Source: Branchiostoma floridae (lineage: Eukaryota > Chordata > Leptocardii > Amphioxiformes > Branchiostomatidae). From it: 64,000 nucleotides of DNA. Under the pieces are notes generated by a model. That model saw only the letters and a list, made by a program, of their open reading frames with translations. It was not told the origin of the DNA and made no database searches. The stretch is from the NCBI RefSeq assembly GCF_000003815.2, contig NC_049992.1, forward strand, positions 7,656,353 through 7,720,352. Direction: 5' to 3'. The position numbers were made by a program, and so were the translations under genes. Positions 34,401 through 47,200 of the stretch are shown in pieces (the stretch's first letter is position 1; each line of letters starts with the position of its first letter).

Positions 34401-37111
34401 ATCATGCCCTGACTGCACATCCCAGTGCTTTGTGCTGTTACTTTTTAACCGAAGGTTTTTTTTTGCCAGTTTAAATTATAGCCTTGTAATAAGGACAAAA
34501 TGCGGGTGTACTTTTGTCGCCTGCGAACTCCTCACAGAATAAAACATTACATTCCTGTCGAGAGAGGGACATGAAAAATTTTTTAATCTGACTTTCAGCG
34601 CAACAGCCACGCCCACCCCCCCACCAAATATCGACAGTCCCGTAGATGACCCCTTTGATTTACAGTGTTTTGTTTGGTGACAGCCCTTGTTGTGGCAAAG
34701 GCTTCATCCTTTTCTGTTGTCGTCTGTTCTTAATCTAACCATCCTTTTTTATTTATTTTTTTTTTTATGACCGCTCGTACAAGTGTATGCACACCAATGA
34801 CAGCAAGACCTTCCTTTTCTGTGTTTTTGTTGATTAGTTTTTGTTAGATGACCCCTTTAATTTATCATTTTGATAGGTGACCACCCCTACAAGTGTACGC
34901 ACCGCGGTTGCGACAAGACCTTTCTTTCCTGTGTTTTTGTTGATTATTTTTTGTTAGATGACCCCTTTAATTTATTGTTTTGTTAGGTGACCGCCCCTAC
35001 AAGTGTACGCACCCCGGTTGCGGCAAGGCCTTTACCCAGCTGTCTAACCTCCAATCCCACTCCAAGAGACACAACAGCGACAAACCGTACCAGTGTAACA
35101 AGTGCTTCCGAGCGTACGGCGACGCAGCAGGTCTGCAGGTGGGACAACATCCGCAACGTCTTGTGTTCAACAAAAATATTTCTTAGTTTTTCTGCAAGAG
35201 AAAGAAAAAAAAAAGACTTTGATTTTTCATTTTGTACTGAAAGAAAGTTTTCTTTTGGAAAAAGGAAAACAAGGTAACAGCCTGACCATGCATGGGTCGA
35301 CTTGCGTAATATTGTGGGAGGCTGGAACTGAGGGTGATACGGATTGCACTTTGTTCTTCTTATGTCATATCCACCCAAGAAAACACACATTTTAATGCAA
35401 TATGTACCAGAAGTTCAGAAATTTTGTGTCTTTGAACATGAAAAAATTGCAGTACCAGTAATGCCAATGTCTGAACCCAGCATTCAAATTTTTGACAGCA
35501 GCACATACAAATCATATTTGAATTTTCGACTGGTAGAAAGCTGTGTAATTGTAGTAGGCACTCATTTGTCTCATAAGACCATGAGTAAATAGACTGGTAG
35601 AGAAAACCTCCATTGAATGGGTATGACATATAAGAACAGGTTTAAGTCTTGATGTTGGATTCTTTGGGACCTACTTCTTTTGAAGCTGTACTATTTTTGA
35701 AGCCTTTTTCTGTTCCTTTCTTCTGATAATCACAATTACTATAATAACAATCCAAAGAAATAAATGATTTTGAAATTTCTGTCTCCTCTTCCTGGTGCCT
35801 CTCTCCTGATGGTGATGTGGTGGTGTGCGGATCTCTAGATCCACCTCTCTCAACACGCTCACAGGACGCACCCCAAGTCTTTCATTTGCAACATCTGCCA
35901 CAAGGCCTACACCTCTGTAAGTGCCTTGTCTATGCTCTCTGGTACACTTCAGGGTTGGACAAGTTTTCTAAAATTCACTTGTCCTATTGGGCAAGTACAT
36001 AAAAGCTTTACTTGCCTGAACCAACCTTTCACTTGCCCGAAGTTAAATTTTAAGTGCAATTTTCCCGTATGTATTTTTATTTCCATCAATGGAATTCTTG
36101 TTATTGGCATTGACCAATGTTTGATGGCATGGCTGTGAAAAGTAGCATGTCAAATCTCACTCAATGGAAGAAATCTAACTTGCCCAATCAGGCAAGTGGG
36201 GTGTAGCACATGCACTTGCCAAATCGGTATTTTCAATTACCTGGAACAATAGGGCTAGTGGACTTGTCCAACCCTGCACTTTCTTCCAGGGTCAACAATG
36301 TGCATGCATAGACCAAAACAAAAGTTGCATGCAAATTTGGCAACTGCAATTTTCTCCGAAGTCTGTCCTAGGACGTATCAAGATGAGGATGATGGAATAA
36401 AGGACTGCTGACACTTTTAGATAGAGTATTAACTCAAACAATTCAGTTTCCAACAATTTCAACTTCTTTGACATTGTAGAGAAAGTAAACTTTACCAAAC
36501 CAACACTGGAGATGTGGGTGACATAGGTTCTTTTGGGTAACTATTTTACCAGTGTTGGTTAGGTAAACTTAAGTTTCTCTATAATGTAGATGATTCAATG
36601 TTAAACTCTGTGTAATTTTTGCATCTTCACTTCCACAATCCTACAGGAGTCCTACTTAGTAAAACACATGCTGAAGCACTCCTCCCAGTGTCCCCACACT
36701 GGCCCAGCTGACGACGGCACCCCCTCTCCCACCACCACCCAACAGGATTCCACCAAGCAGCCCTCGCCCCCTCTGCTGAGCCCCCCTCCGTTGCTGTCGA
36801 GCCCGCCTCCGTCACTTCTCACCTCTGACCCCGGGCTGACGGGCGCGCAAAACTCCATCACTATGTCAAAGTCCTCTGCGGACGGCGCGCCGGTCGTCAC
36901 CCAGTACTTCAGTCTGGACTCTCAGTTCAACGACCACACGGCCGCGCTAGTCGGGTCGCTACGGCAACACATGGAGACCAACGCCAGGCAGTTGCAGAGA
37001 CAGCTGTTACCCGACAGAGGGCGCCCCAAAGAGGTCTCGGCCGCGAATTCGTTGTCATCAGCTTTTACGGCTGTGAATTCTACAAGTTCTCTCTCCAAGC
37101 CAATGTTGTAA
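28417..37111 (+). CDS. C2H2 zinc-finger transcription factor, ZNF362/ZNF384 (rotund) group
   Basis: Coding exons: 28417-28467 (exon begins 28398), 29755-29830, 30118-30260, 30625-30735, 32822-33041, 34987-35138, 35839-35916, 36647-37111; phases agree at every junction. The predicted protein is 431 residues. Seven C2H2 fingers are visible: CSHC...H-x4-H in exon 3, one split between exons 4 and 5 (CKLC...), CPSC, CTYC, CTHPGC, CNKC and CNIC. The strings [30 protein letters not shown] and the AYTS-ESYLVKH finger are hallmark sequences of the ZNF362/ZNF384/rotund/LIN-29 group, nuclear DNA-binding regulators. The C-terminus is Pro/Ser-rich and ends at TAA. The ATG is the first in its exon, and the frame stays open upstream to the acceptor at 28397, so the true start could lie earlier. 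The gene is divergent from nucleolin A. Confidence 0.85.
28740..28839. mobile_element. Degenerate agcctgggtatcat fold-back MITE
   Basis: The ends tagcctgggtatcatcctcc and gaggatgaaacccaga are inverted, and the inner arms gggctcaat and attgagcc are also paired. It resembles the TAGCCTGG elements at 2342 and 41552. It lies in intron 1 of the zinc-finger gene. Confidence 0.5.
28980..29327. mobile_element. CAGGGCTCGAAAT MITE, gtgcac variant
   Basis: The inverted ends cagggctcgaaat and atttcgagccctg are flanked by ctgta on both sides, a 5-bp target duplication. Subterminal gtgcaccca words repeat on both arms. It shares ends with the caggt-rich elements at 30779, 45579, 49186, 50569 and 59858 but has a different interior. 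CAGGG ends suggest the hAT superfamily; the 5-bp duplication fits only some hAT groups. Confidence 0.7.
31015..31090. repeat. 76-bp target-site duplication, left copy
   Basis: This sequence, from tacatggagcag to ctgcactaacc, is identical at all 76 positions to 32109-32184, on the other side of the inserted retrotransposon fragment. A duplication this long implies widely staggered second-strand cleavage. Confidence 0.85.
31091..32108 (+). mobile_element. 5'-truncated RLE-type non-LTR retrotransposon
   Basis: The open frame to 31854 contributes about 250 residues of a C-terminal retrotransposon protein. It has a CCHC-type motif ([17 protein letters not shown]) followed by a restriction-like endonuclease signature: PD in [10 protein letters not shown], then a downstream E in [12 protein letters not shown] and later lysines. 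This arrangement is typical of R2/R4/NeSL/HERO-type elements. The reverse transcriptase part is missing, as expected after 5' truncation. A short 3' UTR with an aataaag motif follows, ending at the 76-bp duplication. The frame upstream of 31091 is the host MITE, not the element. Intact and recently inserted, judging by the identical flanking duplications. Confidence 0.8.
33042..34660. other. Intron of the zinc-finger gene, nothing recognised
   Basis: AT-rich intron sequence without supportable exon, RNA or bounded repeat, apart from the array that starts near 34660. Confidence 0.4.
34660..34986 (+). repeat. Splice-acceptor-spanning tandem repeats before finger exon
   Basis: The 110-bp block preceding and including the start of the exon at 34987 recurs at 34877 and 34767, and more degenerately near 34675. 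Each has tagatgacccctttaattta-like intron followed by a (t)aggtgaccnccc-like acceptor and cctacaagtgtacgcacc-like exon start. The copies at 34767 and 34877 have lost the second zinc-ligand context or diverged beyond it, so only the last is a full exon. Confidence 0.8.
35285..35640. repeat. Degenerate copy of the CpG-rich dispersed repeat
   Basis: Blocks tatgtcatatccacc, gaaaacacacattttaatgc and accagaagttcagaaa follow the order in 57885-57990. CpG sites have largely decayed. It lies in an intron of the zinc-finger gene. Confidence 0.4.
35950..36276. mobile_element. CAGGGTTGGACAAG MITE with 5-bp duplication
   Basis: The ends cagggttggacaag and cttgtccaaccctg are flanked by cactt on both sides (35945-35949, 36277-36281). 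Subterminal words gggcaagt and acttgcc repeat on both arms. It shares the CAGGG terminus and the 5-bp duplication with the cagggctcgaaat family. Confidence 0.75.
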
Positions 37112-40030
37112 CTTTATTAGCCTAAAAACTAAAATTAGACATTTAATGATTCATTCAAGTGCTTGTGACACAAATGACATCAAAGTGAAGCACCAAAGCA
37201 AACACAATTGTTTGTAATTACAACGATAGGGCACTGTTTTCTTCTCAAGAGGACGGGTTAAAAAAAGCTGTATGTCGTGTTTGGCTTAAAAAGAAATTCA
37301 ATTGGGATTCCCTGGCAGCAGGAATCTTGAACTGGAAGTTGGTTTGTAAATTTTGATGATAAGTGACATCAGAAGGGTTTATGTTTTGCACAAACATATT
37401 TTACTGTTACAGTTTAATGAAAAATACTTATTATGGTTGAATTAATTTGGGTACCCTGGGGGCCAGCCGGGATTGGGCAGCTAGGACAGTTTATTTGGTG
37501 GCCCAAGACAGTCAGGCCCGCCGATCTCCCATTAGCGCCCCGGGGAGTTCAAGCCCGATGAGGTCCACCTGCCCTTTTCTGGGTAGCGACAACTCCTTCG
37601 GGCTTAAACACCCCGGAGTGCTAATGTGAGGTCTGCAGGCTGACTGTCTTGCATCTCCAAACAAAACTCGCTAGCTACCGGTATACCTGATCCTGTCTGG
37701 CACCCAGGGTAAAATTTGGGAAATGTGCTTTGATGTCATTGGTGTCACAGGCACTTTGAACTGGTCTCCAAATTGTCCCGGGTTTAACTTAAATCCAACA
37801 CACAAGTCAAATAGTTTACTCTTGGACATTTCTGAGCATTGATCTGTTGCATGGGTCACATGATCATGCATCAGAAATGATGGGTCATTCGTACTGAGGA
37901 AGACTGTATTGACACTATTGTCAGATTAAAATGTGTCTTTTGTTTTATTGGATCAAAGTTAAAGTTGGGACAATGTTATGACTTCATGTACGACTCTTTG
38001 TCACTCAAGAGAAAATGTATCATAAAAAGTAATGAATTCTGTATTACAGAGTCTGACGTATTGTGTTGATATATGCTGTATTATATATGCAAATGTAGTC
38101 CAGCTACAGTTAACGATTCGAAGGCCTGGGTTGGCTTAGTTTGTAGTCAAGATAAAAAAAAGCCCAATTTTACTTCTTTTGTAGTATAACTATGCACCCA
38201 ACAACTTTGTAATATATGCTTAATATACTAGATGAACAACGATCATGAACTGTACATTGTACTAGAGATTATAGATTCCCACCTACCCAAAGTTAAAGGG
38301 TGGCTGTTGCAGCATAACACGGTGCCAGTAGTTTGTGTGTACAGTACCATCTGGATAGATATCACCAAATAGAAGGCTTTCAATCACACTGCACTTGCCA
38401 CCTTTGAGCACAAGTAGTGTCATTCTATGAGAATTTGCCTCGTTGAGATGCAGATGTCAAAATAGGAGTTTTAGGAGGTCAAAGAATCAGGTTGTCCAGT
38501 AGATCTAGCTCATTCTGCTAGAAACTTCTTTGAGTAATGTGACTAAATCATAAATGGTCAATTGCAAAGCTATCATCTCAGTGCCAAGAAGACTTGTTTG
38601 CAGTATTTGAGACATCAGTCTAGCTTGTTGTCCATGAGGCCCTTTTTAATCTTTAGCTGACCACAATTAGATTTGCAGGCATAAATAGCACAGACAGAGC
38701 ACAGACATATCAACCAAGGAACACTGTGCAAAGGAAGGGTAGTGTGTAATAAAACCACATACCGCTACATGCAATCAATCTATATGTCACAAAAAGAGAA
38801 TTTACATTTTGCTTTTCAAGACAAGGTTGTCAAGTTGAATATACAGAGAGCTTGTTTCAAAGTTGGTTTTACTTAAGGTGGAATTTGTTCGAATGCTAGA
38901 ATATGATGAAATACATACTTTTTCTTGTTTCTACAATTATGTTAATAATTAGACTATGACAAGGAATTTTTATACAAGTTGGAAACTGAAGGTTACTGTA
39001 TGGTAATTTCTGTGTTGGATAATGTAATTTTAAGGATCTTTAGGACTGTTGTATACATGGCCAGTGTTAGTCACTGTTTATTAACTAACTGGTGCCGTGT
39101 CAGCGTTTTGTACATGTATACTAGAAGTAGCGGAACAATCATGTATTTTCTTTTATATCAAGCAAATTGTACATAAACGCAAATATCATATAAAATTAGG
39201 TGACAAAACATATGGACTAGGCAGGCTAGATCAACACTGTAGGAACTGCAAGAAAAAATATTCTGGAGTTTCTTCACAATGTATTATTTCCATATGTTAG
39301 AGTCTGAGTAACCACTTAATTTTCAAAATTCTCTGAAATTTTACAGGAAATAATGCTGTGGGAAGGATGTATAATTATCAGAAAGGGGAATGCAATTCTA
39401 TAACTCCAATTACTGAGTACTTATTATATTTCGTCCCTCGGCTATTCAATGAGTTATTAGTTGTTTTTGTTGATTAAATTGTAAATATATATATGCAGCT
39501 ATATTATACTCTGACCAACTTTCAGTTTGGTGCACTGTCTTGTTTGTGCCACATTTATTGAATTACATGTGTCCTTCAATATTTCGTAAAATTTAGAACT
39601 CTTGTTAACACAAGAAGGAGCAGCTAGAAAAAAATAAATACATCTACAATTCTTAGGTCAAATGTTGTTCTTTCTTCTTCTGGGACATCTGCATGAAAGC
39701 TTCTTGATAAGATGGAAAACTTTAGGTGGAAATAGAATAAGTTTTTGACCGTTAGAATAAGCAAAGCTGTAAATTACTGAACATCTGATCATAACTTATG
39801 AGTTGAAAAATTGTGTATTTTGGATAATTTTGGTGTCATGAATAGTTCTGAATAAGAACATAGAATGCAATCATATTACTCGACTGACTTACATTGTTGC
39901 AATTTTATATATACAATCAATGTATTTGAATTCATTTTGCAGCATCCTTGTACGACTTACAGTATGGTTGCAGTAAATTTTCTTTGAAAAATTGGATAAA
40001 AACTGATGTATGCACGGAAGTCATCCATTA
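37112..40030. other. 3' UTR and spacer after the zinc-finger gene
   Basis: AT-rich sequence, probably a long 3' UTR at its start, then spacer between convergent genes (DNAJC11 ends at 41251 on the other strand). No exon was recognised. The one clear element is the MITE at 37453-37710. Confidence 0.45.
37453..37710. mobile_element. GC-rich MITE with accctgggngccag ends
   Basis: accctgggggccag at the left and ctggcacccagggt at the right are inverted with one mismatch. The GC-rich 258-bp body contrasts with its AT-rich surroundings and has no transposase. Confidence 0.5.
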
Positions 40031-40152
40031 CCCTGGTATCCAGCCGTATTATAGCTCCCGATCGCGAGTCTCTGTCCTCTTCGCAAGTTCTTCGCAAATA
40101 CGTATTTGCGAAGAGGACAGAAGAGACTCGGGAGCTATAATACGGCTAGATA
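40030..40152. mobile_element. Hairpin MITE, ctggtatccagccgta family
   Basis: The arms ctggtatccagccgtattat and ataatacggctagatac, plus gcgaagaggacag arms, make an almost complete fold-back. The flanks catccatt on both sides give an 8-bp duplication. Closely related to 41552-41663. Confidence 0.7.
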
Positions 40153-41250
40153 CCATCCATTTGATCAAGACAGCATGGTCTAATGTAGAAAAAAAGTATT
40201 GACATTGGGTACATTGACAAAGACCACATGAATATATTGAAATTGTTTAATACACAATATTAAATTCAATACAAGTAAGTTGCTGCATCAAATGTAACAA
40301 GTTTGAAAAGAGTAAACAAGACTGCTATAATTTTAAATAACTCTCTTTTGAAACCTTGGGACATTCTATTCACATTAAGAACATGTATGTACGTGACCTA
40401 TTGACTACATGTATGTTATATGTACCTAGCATTTTATTTTTCATGAAATGTAGTACTAAGTTATATTTCTGTCAATACAGAAAGGTTTCAGATCAGCTTG
40501 CATTTTTCTCTCAATATTCAAAAAGAAATCTCATTACCCCATCATAATCATTACTATCCATAAGAAGAAAAGGTGCAACCTGATTGGTCCATTTCTAGCC
40601 ATACTGAATAAGAATCCATAAGAAATGCATCTGATTGGCCAGGTCCAAATAATCATATGGTGATGAGTTGCTGATTGGTCCATCCCATACCACATATGGT
40701 AATGAGGAGATGTGATTGGGCCACATTATGGAGCTTTTCATTGTATGTTACGTACCGACGTCTGCTAGGGGCAACAAAAATTCCACTATTGCTTTATGAA
40801 TCGTTTTCTTTATAAAAAAAAATGGAGCAGCATAGTAACAAAAACAAAAAAACTTTAAGTTTTTGAAAATTTCACTGAAGCTCCTTAAAATAGATTTTAA
40901 GTGAAATATGAGAGAAAATACAAGTCTCTTTAAAATAGCTTTTGAAAGACTCTTCGTAACTTCTTCAGAGGAAACACCAAGACTTTTCACTCGCTGAAAC
41001 AATCAATGCACTTGTTGTGCCCCAGATGAATAGTGTAAGACTAAGAGTTGTGACTGTTCAAACTATCCTACAATGTACATGTATCCTGAGCTACTGGTAC
41101 TTCTCAAATTTGAAATTAGTCTCCTGTTTTTGAGGTGAATGACCTGAAGCTCTTAGGCAGGGGCCAAGCCAGCCACTGCCAGTGAGAGAGACTGTACATA
41201 CATTTAACACTGTACTATTTACTTCTGCAACACTCCTCATTGGATGTCCG

Positions 41251-44200
41251 CTAGCTCGGGTCAGGAATTCTGTGAGCTGTAATGGAACAAGTATCAGTAA
41301 TAAGACCTTTGACACAAGAAATGTGAACACAGGAAAAGCATTAGTGACAGTATAGTCAGTATCGTCAATTTTTCTTCTACATCATACTTATCCTTAAATA
41401 TGTCACAAGAGCTACTTATAGAACCTTTGGAATATACTGCGATAGACTTTGACTATCATAGTCAATGCAACATAGCAATAAAAACAAAAAAGTACATGAC
41501 AACAGAGGACTGAAAGGCAAAGTTTTTGTCCGTCCCTAGCATCAAAATTCCTAGCCTGGTATCCAGCCGTAATATAGCTCCCGAGTCTCTTCTCTCCTCT
41601 AATTGCGAAGAGGAGAGAAGAGACTCTGGAGCTACAATGTATATTACGGCTGGATACCAGGCTACAAAATTCCATCTATATTCTAAGGACGGATGCCGGC
41701 TAGAACTCTGCACCAGAATATATCATACATGTTTCAAAACATATAACAACTGGACTTGACTCACATTGTTTGGGAATTCTGAGCGGCTGATCATCCTCTA
41801 CTGTGACCTCATGCATGACGCTGTGGAACTTGTACACGACCCTCAGACTCTTGTCCTCACCGACTGCTGGGTCATAGAACCCAGGTAACCCAGTCTGTGG
41901 GACAGAACACCCACGTGTGTAAGTGTACGTTTTTAACCATGCAGGAAACAAGGTACATTGTCTTTTTTCTTATCCAAAAATCACACGATACAAAATGTCT
42001 TGTTTACTTTATACTTTAAACTCCCCGAATTCATGATACTGCAAATATACATTTCAAATGCATTATATTACTACTGTCTGACAGAATTGTTTCAAAACAT
42101 TGCAAAATCTCATTTTCCCTTCTGCATGCCAGAAAAAGATGCATCAATATATTTTACAGTATTTACAAATGTCCTGTTTGCTTAACTGAAACGAAAAAAG
42201 ATGAAGTACTAAGAAGAAAAAAAAAGAGTATTGAAAAGACAGGATATGTTATACATGCTGCAAACAAGAAAAATCTTCAAACATTAACACAGCATTTGTC
42301 CACTGTGCAATCAGTGACAGAAAAGCTATAGTTTTCTAGATTGGATTGTAATGCATGTGTTTGTACCTTTGAGGTCTCAGTGAGGATGAGTTTACTGTCC
42401 TTGACGTGACACTGCAGCGGAACTGTCACGTCAATCACCTTCCCTGGCTCTGCACCTCTGGAATCATGTTACCATGTTTATCAGTCAATTGTAAAAAAAA
42501 AAAAAATAATATGGTATCTCTAGCATCATGATCAAGTATGTTTGGTAAGACTGGAATGTATAGACTGAAGTTTTTAAAACTTGTGTCCCTAAAAGTTTTC
42601 ATGATGACCGTAGCCTCTAACAAGATTAAGACACATGGTGTGTAAATAAGAAATGGCCACAAGTACTACAACAAAATTGGGCACATAACCACCTTGTGTA
42701 CATGTATATATTCTGATAGACCCTTTTTTTATCAATCTCATAAATATTTAAACACTTTACCTGAGTGTCATTTGATGCATACTATTTAACATATAATGAA
42801 AAATTAAGTACATATGTATTAATTATGTATATACCTGTTTTCCGTTGCCACCAATTTCCCATACCAGGCACTCAGAATGACAAGGCCTGCAGAAATACAT
42901 GAAACAATTCATTACTTTTCACCATCATCAGGGCAAATGTATGTGTAGATGTTACATGTGGGTTGTCATACAATTTTGAGGCATTTTCAAGCAGGCTGGG
43001 ACAGAACCAACTACCATCATCATCAACATCATCATATCGTTCCGTGCCAATTCTGCAGCCAGGCCACGGCCTCCGCGTTAACCAATCACCGACACGGATC
43101 AACAACCCTTTCTACTACCTGTATTGAGACAGCCAAGTTTTACAGACATGTACAAATGTACACAGTAATTCCCATTAATGCTCATAGTTTGCTTAACTGA
43201 GTGATGGACGTACGACTTCTGTGCCTTGGCCCTTACATAAACACAGATTCAAATACTAATTGTACATTTATGACAACTGATCACTGTGATGCTGACAAAC
43301 CTTGTTTGGCTTCCTCAGCTTCCACTATCCTTTGTACTGTTGCCTGCATTAACCTCACCTGCAGCAAAAGGTTCAGGGGGAATTATTGACAGAATAAATG
43401 AATGGAAGACTGGATGGACAAATAGTAATGGATGGATAGACAGGCAGTAGAGTTACAATGTAAGTACCTAGACAAATTACAGGTACAGGTACACAGGTTA
43501 AGGTACAGTTCTGGATATGTACCTATACCTGAACAAGCATATGTAAGTTATGCATCTAGCTTACTGTCCTTTTTAGTGATAGATTGTTATTTTTGTATGG
43601 GGAGGTACGTATTTGAATTTCAAAATAATTTCTAAGCAAGTTTTCTTAAGCTTCAACTGCAAGATTATCATAACTGTCATTGTTGATTCAGGATTTACTT
43701 AATATGTGTAGTCTTAAAGGTGGTGTCCACTAGTGCTTAAGCTTGTCTTGTTTAGCTAGAGGTACTTATATATTTAGTGGGTACTTACAGCTGATTCTGC
43801 TTCTCTCTTCTTTTCCAACGTCTCCTTCATTGAGGATTCCTTCTTCTTCTCCAGATCTCTGAAATACCCAGAAAACCATTGTTACTGGTAACAGGGTGGG
43901 GCATTGATGGGTCTTGGGGTGGGTACTAGTAGTACAGAAAATTCAGGTCCAGGTACAGTTCAGGTCCAAAGGTCCCGGTCTGTACCTGAACCTAAACTTG
44001 TGAATGGGCGACACTAAAACAATGGTGCAATTTTCTACAAAGGAATCTATTTGGCAGAGTATACAACTCCCACTGGTGTTTCAAAATACTTTCTTCATTG
44101 CTTTGAACTTGCTAGAAATGATTATAGATTCTACTCTACTTTGTTCTTTTTTATTTTCTTGAACTGGGAAGCACCAAAACGGGTAAACCCCTGCTGATAT

Positions 44201-47200
44201 AATGTGATCATTTTCTACTCGCCCCAAATCAGGTCTACTGATTTTTTCAGGTCCAGACCGGTCCAACTAGAAAAAGCTGTGAGTAAATATCAGAGTACAT
44301 TTTTCCTTGACTGAAATGTAAGTTTATTCCTTACTCTTCCTTTTGTCTCCTGAGATAGGGGTCCATAACGAGTTTCTTCATGGCAAAGTAGACCAGCACG
44401 GGAACGACTGACCCGTAGAACACGGCGTTGGGTGCAATCTCGTGGCACAGGTGGATCGGAAACAGGTACATCTGGTTGGCTCGATTCAACCTGTGTAGGA
44501 GAAGAGACGTTTAAGATACGCTGTTTTCTCAGTGTACTACTAGTAGTTTTTTTACCTATTTTCTTGAATATAGAATGCACATCTATTAAAAAACACACCC
44601 CTGATTTGTCTCAAAAGTCTCAGAAAAATCTGTGGGACTGAAAGGTACATGTAAAATGGTAAAATTCAAAGAAAGTACACACCCCTTCTGAACCAATTCT
44701 TGGAACAGACCTTGGCTCTTTTACCATTTATCCATACAATAACCTCAAACAAAGTACATACCCAACTTTGGCAAAAACTTGTACTTTTTTGTAGCACCTT
44801 TTTAATTTCGAAAAGTTTAAAAAGTGTGTACTTTATTCAAGAAACTATGGTACTACTTGTAGAAAAAATGTCCTTTCAACTTGAAGCAACTTAACAGCTG
44901 TTGTTGTCAAAAGCAACGTCTTGTGCAGGCCAGTAACTAGCCAACATCAACACATACATGAAGTACACAGATACTCACTTGACTTTGACCATGACTCCAG
45001 TCGGCACCCCAATCGACACAAACGCGCCCAGTCGACTGTGAGTGCTGATCTTCTTCTCCCCTCCGTACTCAAGCACTGCTCCAAACGTCCCAGCTCTGTA
45101 AATACACATCACTAGCATGAAAGCCCATCTTATTGGTGGTCTCAAGTCAAAGTCTCATAGGTGGTAACAGGATCAAACTTAACAGGATAAACGTGGCATA
45201 TACCTCGAAGATGTTTTAAGTTCTTATTATTTTGCTTTAAGACAGTTGAGTTGTTGTCTTCAAGAGTAACATCATTTGAGGCACCAGTCAGCCGGTCCAG
45301 AACACCTGTATTCAAATGCACACTTTTCAGAAAGACTCTTCCAACACACAACTGTTACAGTTCACCAGGCGATGGTACTTACTTGGCCACCACCTTGTAG
45401 CTTGTCTGGTCCTCGTCCTGTACTTTGTAGGTGTAGCTGGCTGACATGAAACAGACAGGGATGCCCAGCTGGAACACAACAACAACAAAACATGCTCAGC
45501 CTGGTCATCAAAGTTAAAATTCCCTGAAATTACATTTAGCCATCATGATATTGAGCTTAAAAACAACTAAAGGGACTTCAGGGTTCAAAATACCACCTGC
45601 ATATGCAGGTTAGTGCAGGTAAAAATGGAGCTGTGCAGGTATCTACCTGCACCTAACCTGCACTGGTCCATGTACTGGGTTTTATACATAGTTGACCTAT
45701 GGTGCATGTGCATGTGGATTGTTCTTAGCTGCATTGACTGTTACCACCTATAAAGTATAAAGTAAAACAAATAGCAATGGTTCCTGAACAATTTTAGTAT
45801 GATCCATACTTCCTAAATTCAGAGTGGTGCAGGTACAATTTGTCTGGTGCAGGTAATTTTCAACGTTACCTGCACCAGTGCTGGTATGCAGAAAAACATA
45901 TTTTGAGCCCTGGACTTACAATAAGTTACATGTTAACTAAAAGAAAATGGTCAAAACAGACAGGTAGCCACTATGGACAGGACTCTTCATGCTTGGGTTA
46001 ATAGGGAAAATAACAAAAGGCCAACACGATGCTTACCTGTACAGAAGCGGTGAATGAGCTAGCAGTAGTAGTGCGGACGATCTGTGTGGTTATGTTGGAC
46101 GCCATGCCCCACCTCCACACCAGGAAACCTGCCGTGTTCTTATCCAACTGCCGAGAAACAACTGAAGAACAAACATGTTAACAAACCAAAAAATGATGAT
46201 GGACTGAAACAACTAAATGTCACTGGATTCAATAAAAAATATAGTTTTCAAAAACATCAAACTGTGATATACATGTACATGTATATCGATGCTTAGATGA
46301 CTGCATTTAAAAAAATATAAATTGCTCTCTGACACATTCAACCACTCTGACCTCTTAACTTCATAATTTTACATTTGTATGTATTATCATAATAATAGTT
46401 CTTGGTTTTCATTAAAGTTGTTACATGTATTGTAGTTATGATTTAATATATTTTTGCGTATACAGTGTACTATTATAATTATGTAATGGGATCCAGGAAG
46501 ATTAGTATACACATGTTGTTTCACTAATGGAGTTCCTGATAAACATAAACATAAACCAAAAAGTCTGAAGAAAGCCATTTTGTAGTGGTCTTACCTGTGT
46601 TTAGTCCAGGTCTGAAGCCACGGGGTGTAGACTGTAGTATACCTGATACTTGGCCCCAACTGTACAACAATAAAGGAATCAACATTGTACTGAAGTTCCC
46701 GTTAAGACTGGCCATATTAGGGCACAAGATCGTTGGCTTGACAGGATTTGAACCCATGACCTCTGGGTTCTGAGTCAAACATTCTGCAGTTATACCACAC
46801 GACCCCAAAAGCAAAAAAATATCACCAACATTTCATAATTTACAGTAGCTTTGATTCATGTGCAAAGTGAAAATGGACTTTTTCCTTGTTGCCTTACCAG
46901 CCTTTTGATATCACTCTGTGTCCTTTCAGGCCCAAAAAGAGTCCTTCTCCTGCTCCGACTTCAAACTGGGACAAGGAAAAACAATTGTTACAGAAACCTT
47001 GTGGTAAAGCTTAATTCAGTGAAACTTGAACTTGTAGATATGCAAGTAATATCCCATTCATGGAATACTAGTACTGTCAAATGGTATGATTAATCATAAG
47101 ACCTTTGCATTATCAGTAAGCTGCTAGGGGGCTCCAACACACACTAATTCCTTATCAGTTTAACAGCTTATAATCTATCATTAAAAACAGACTGTTCTGC

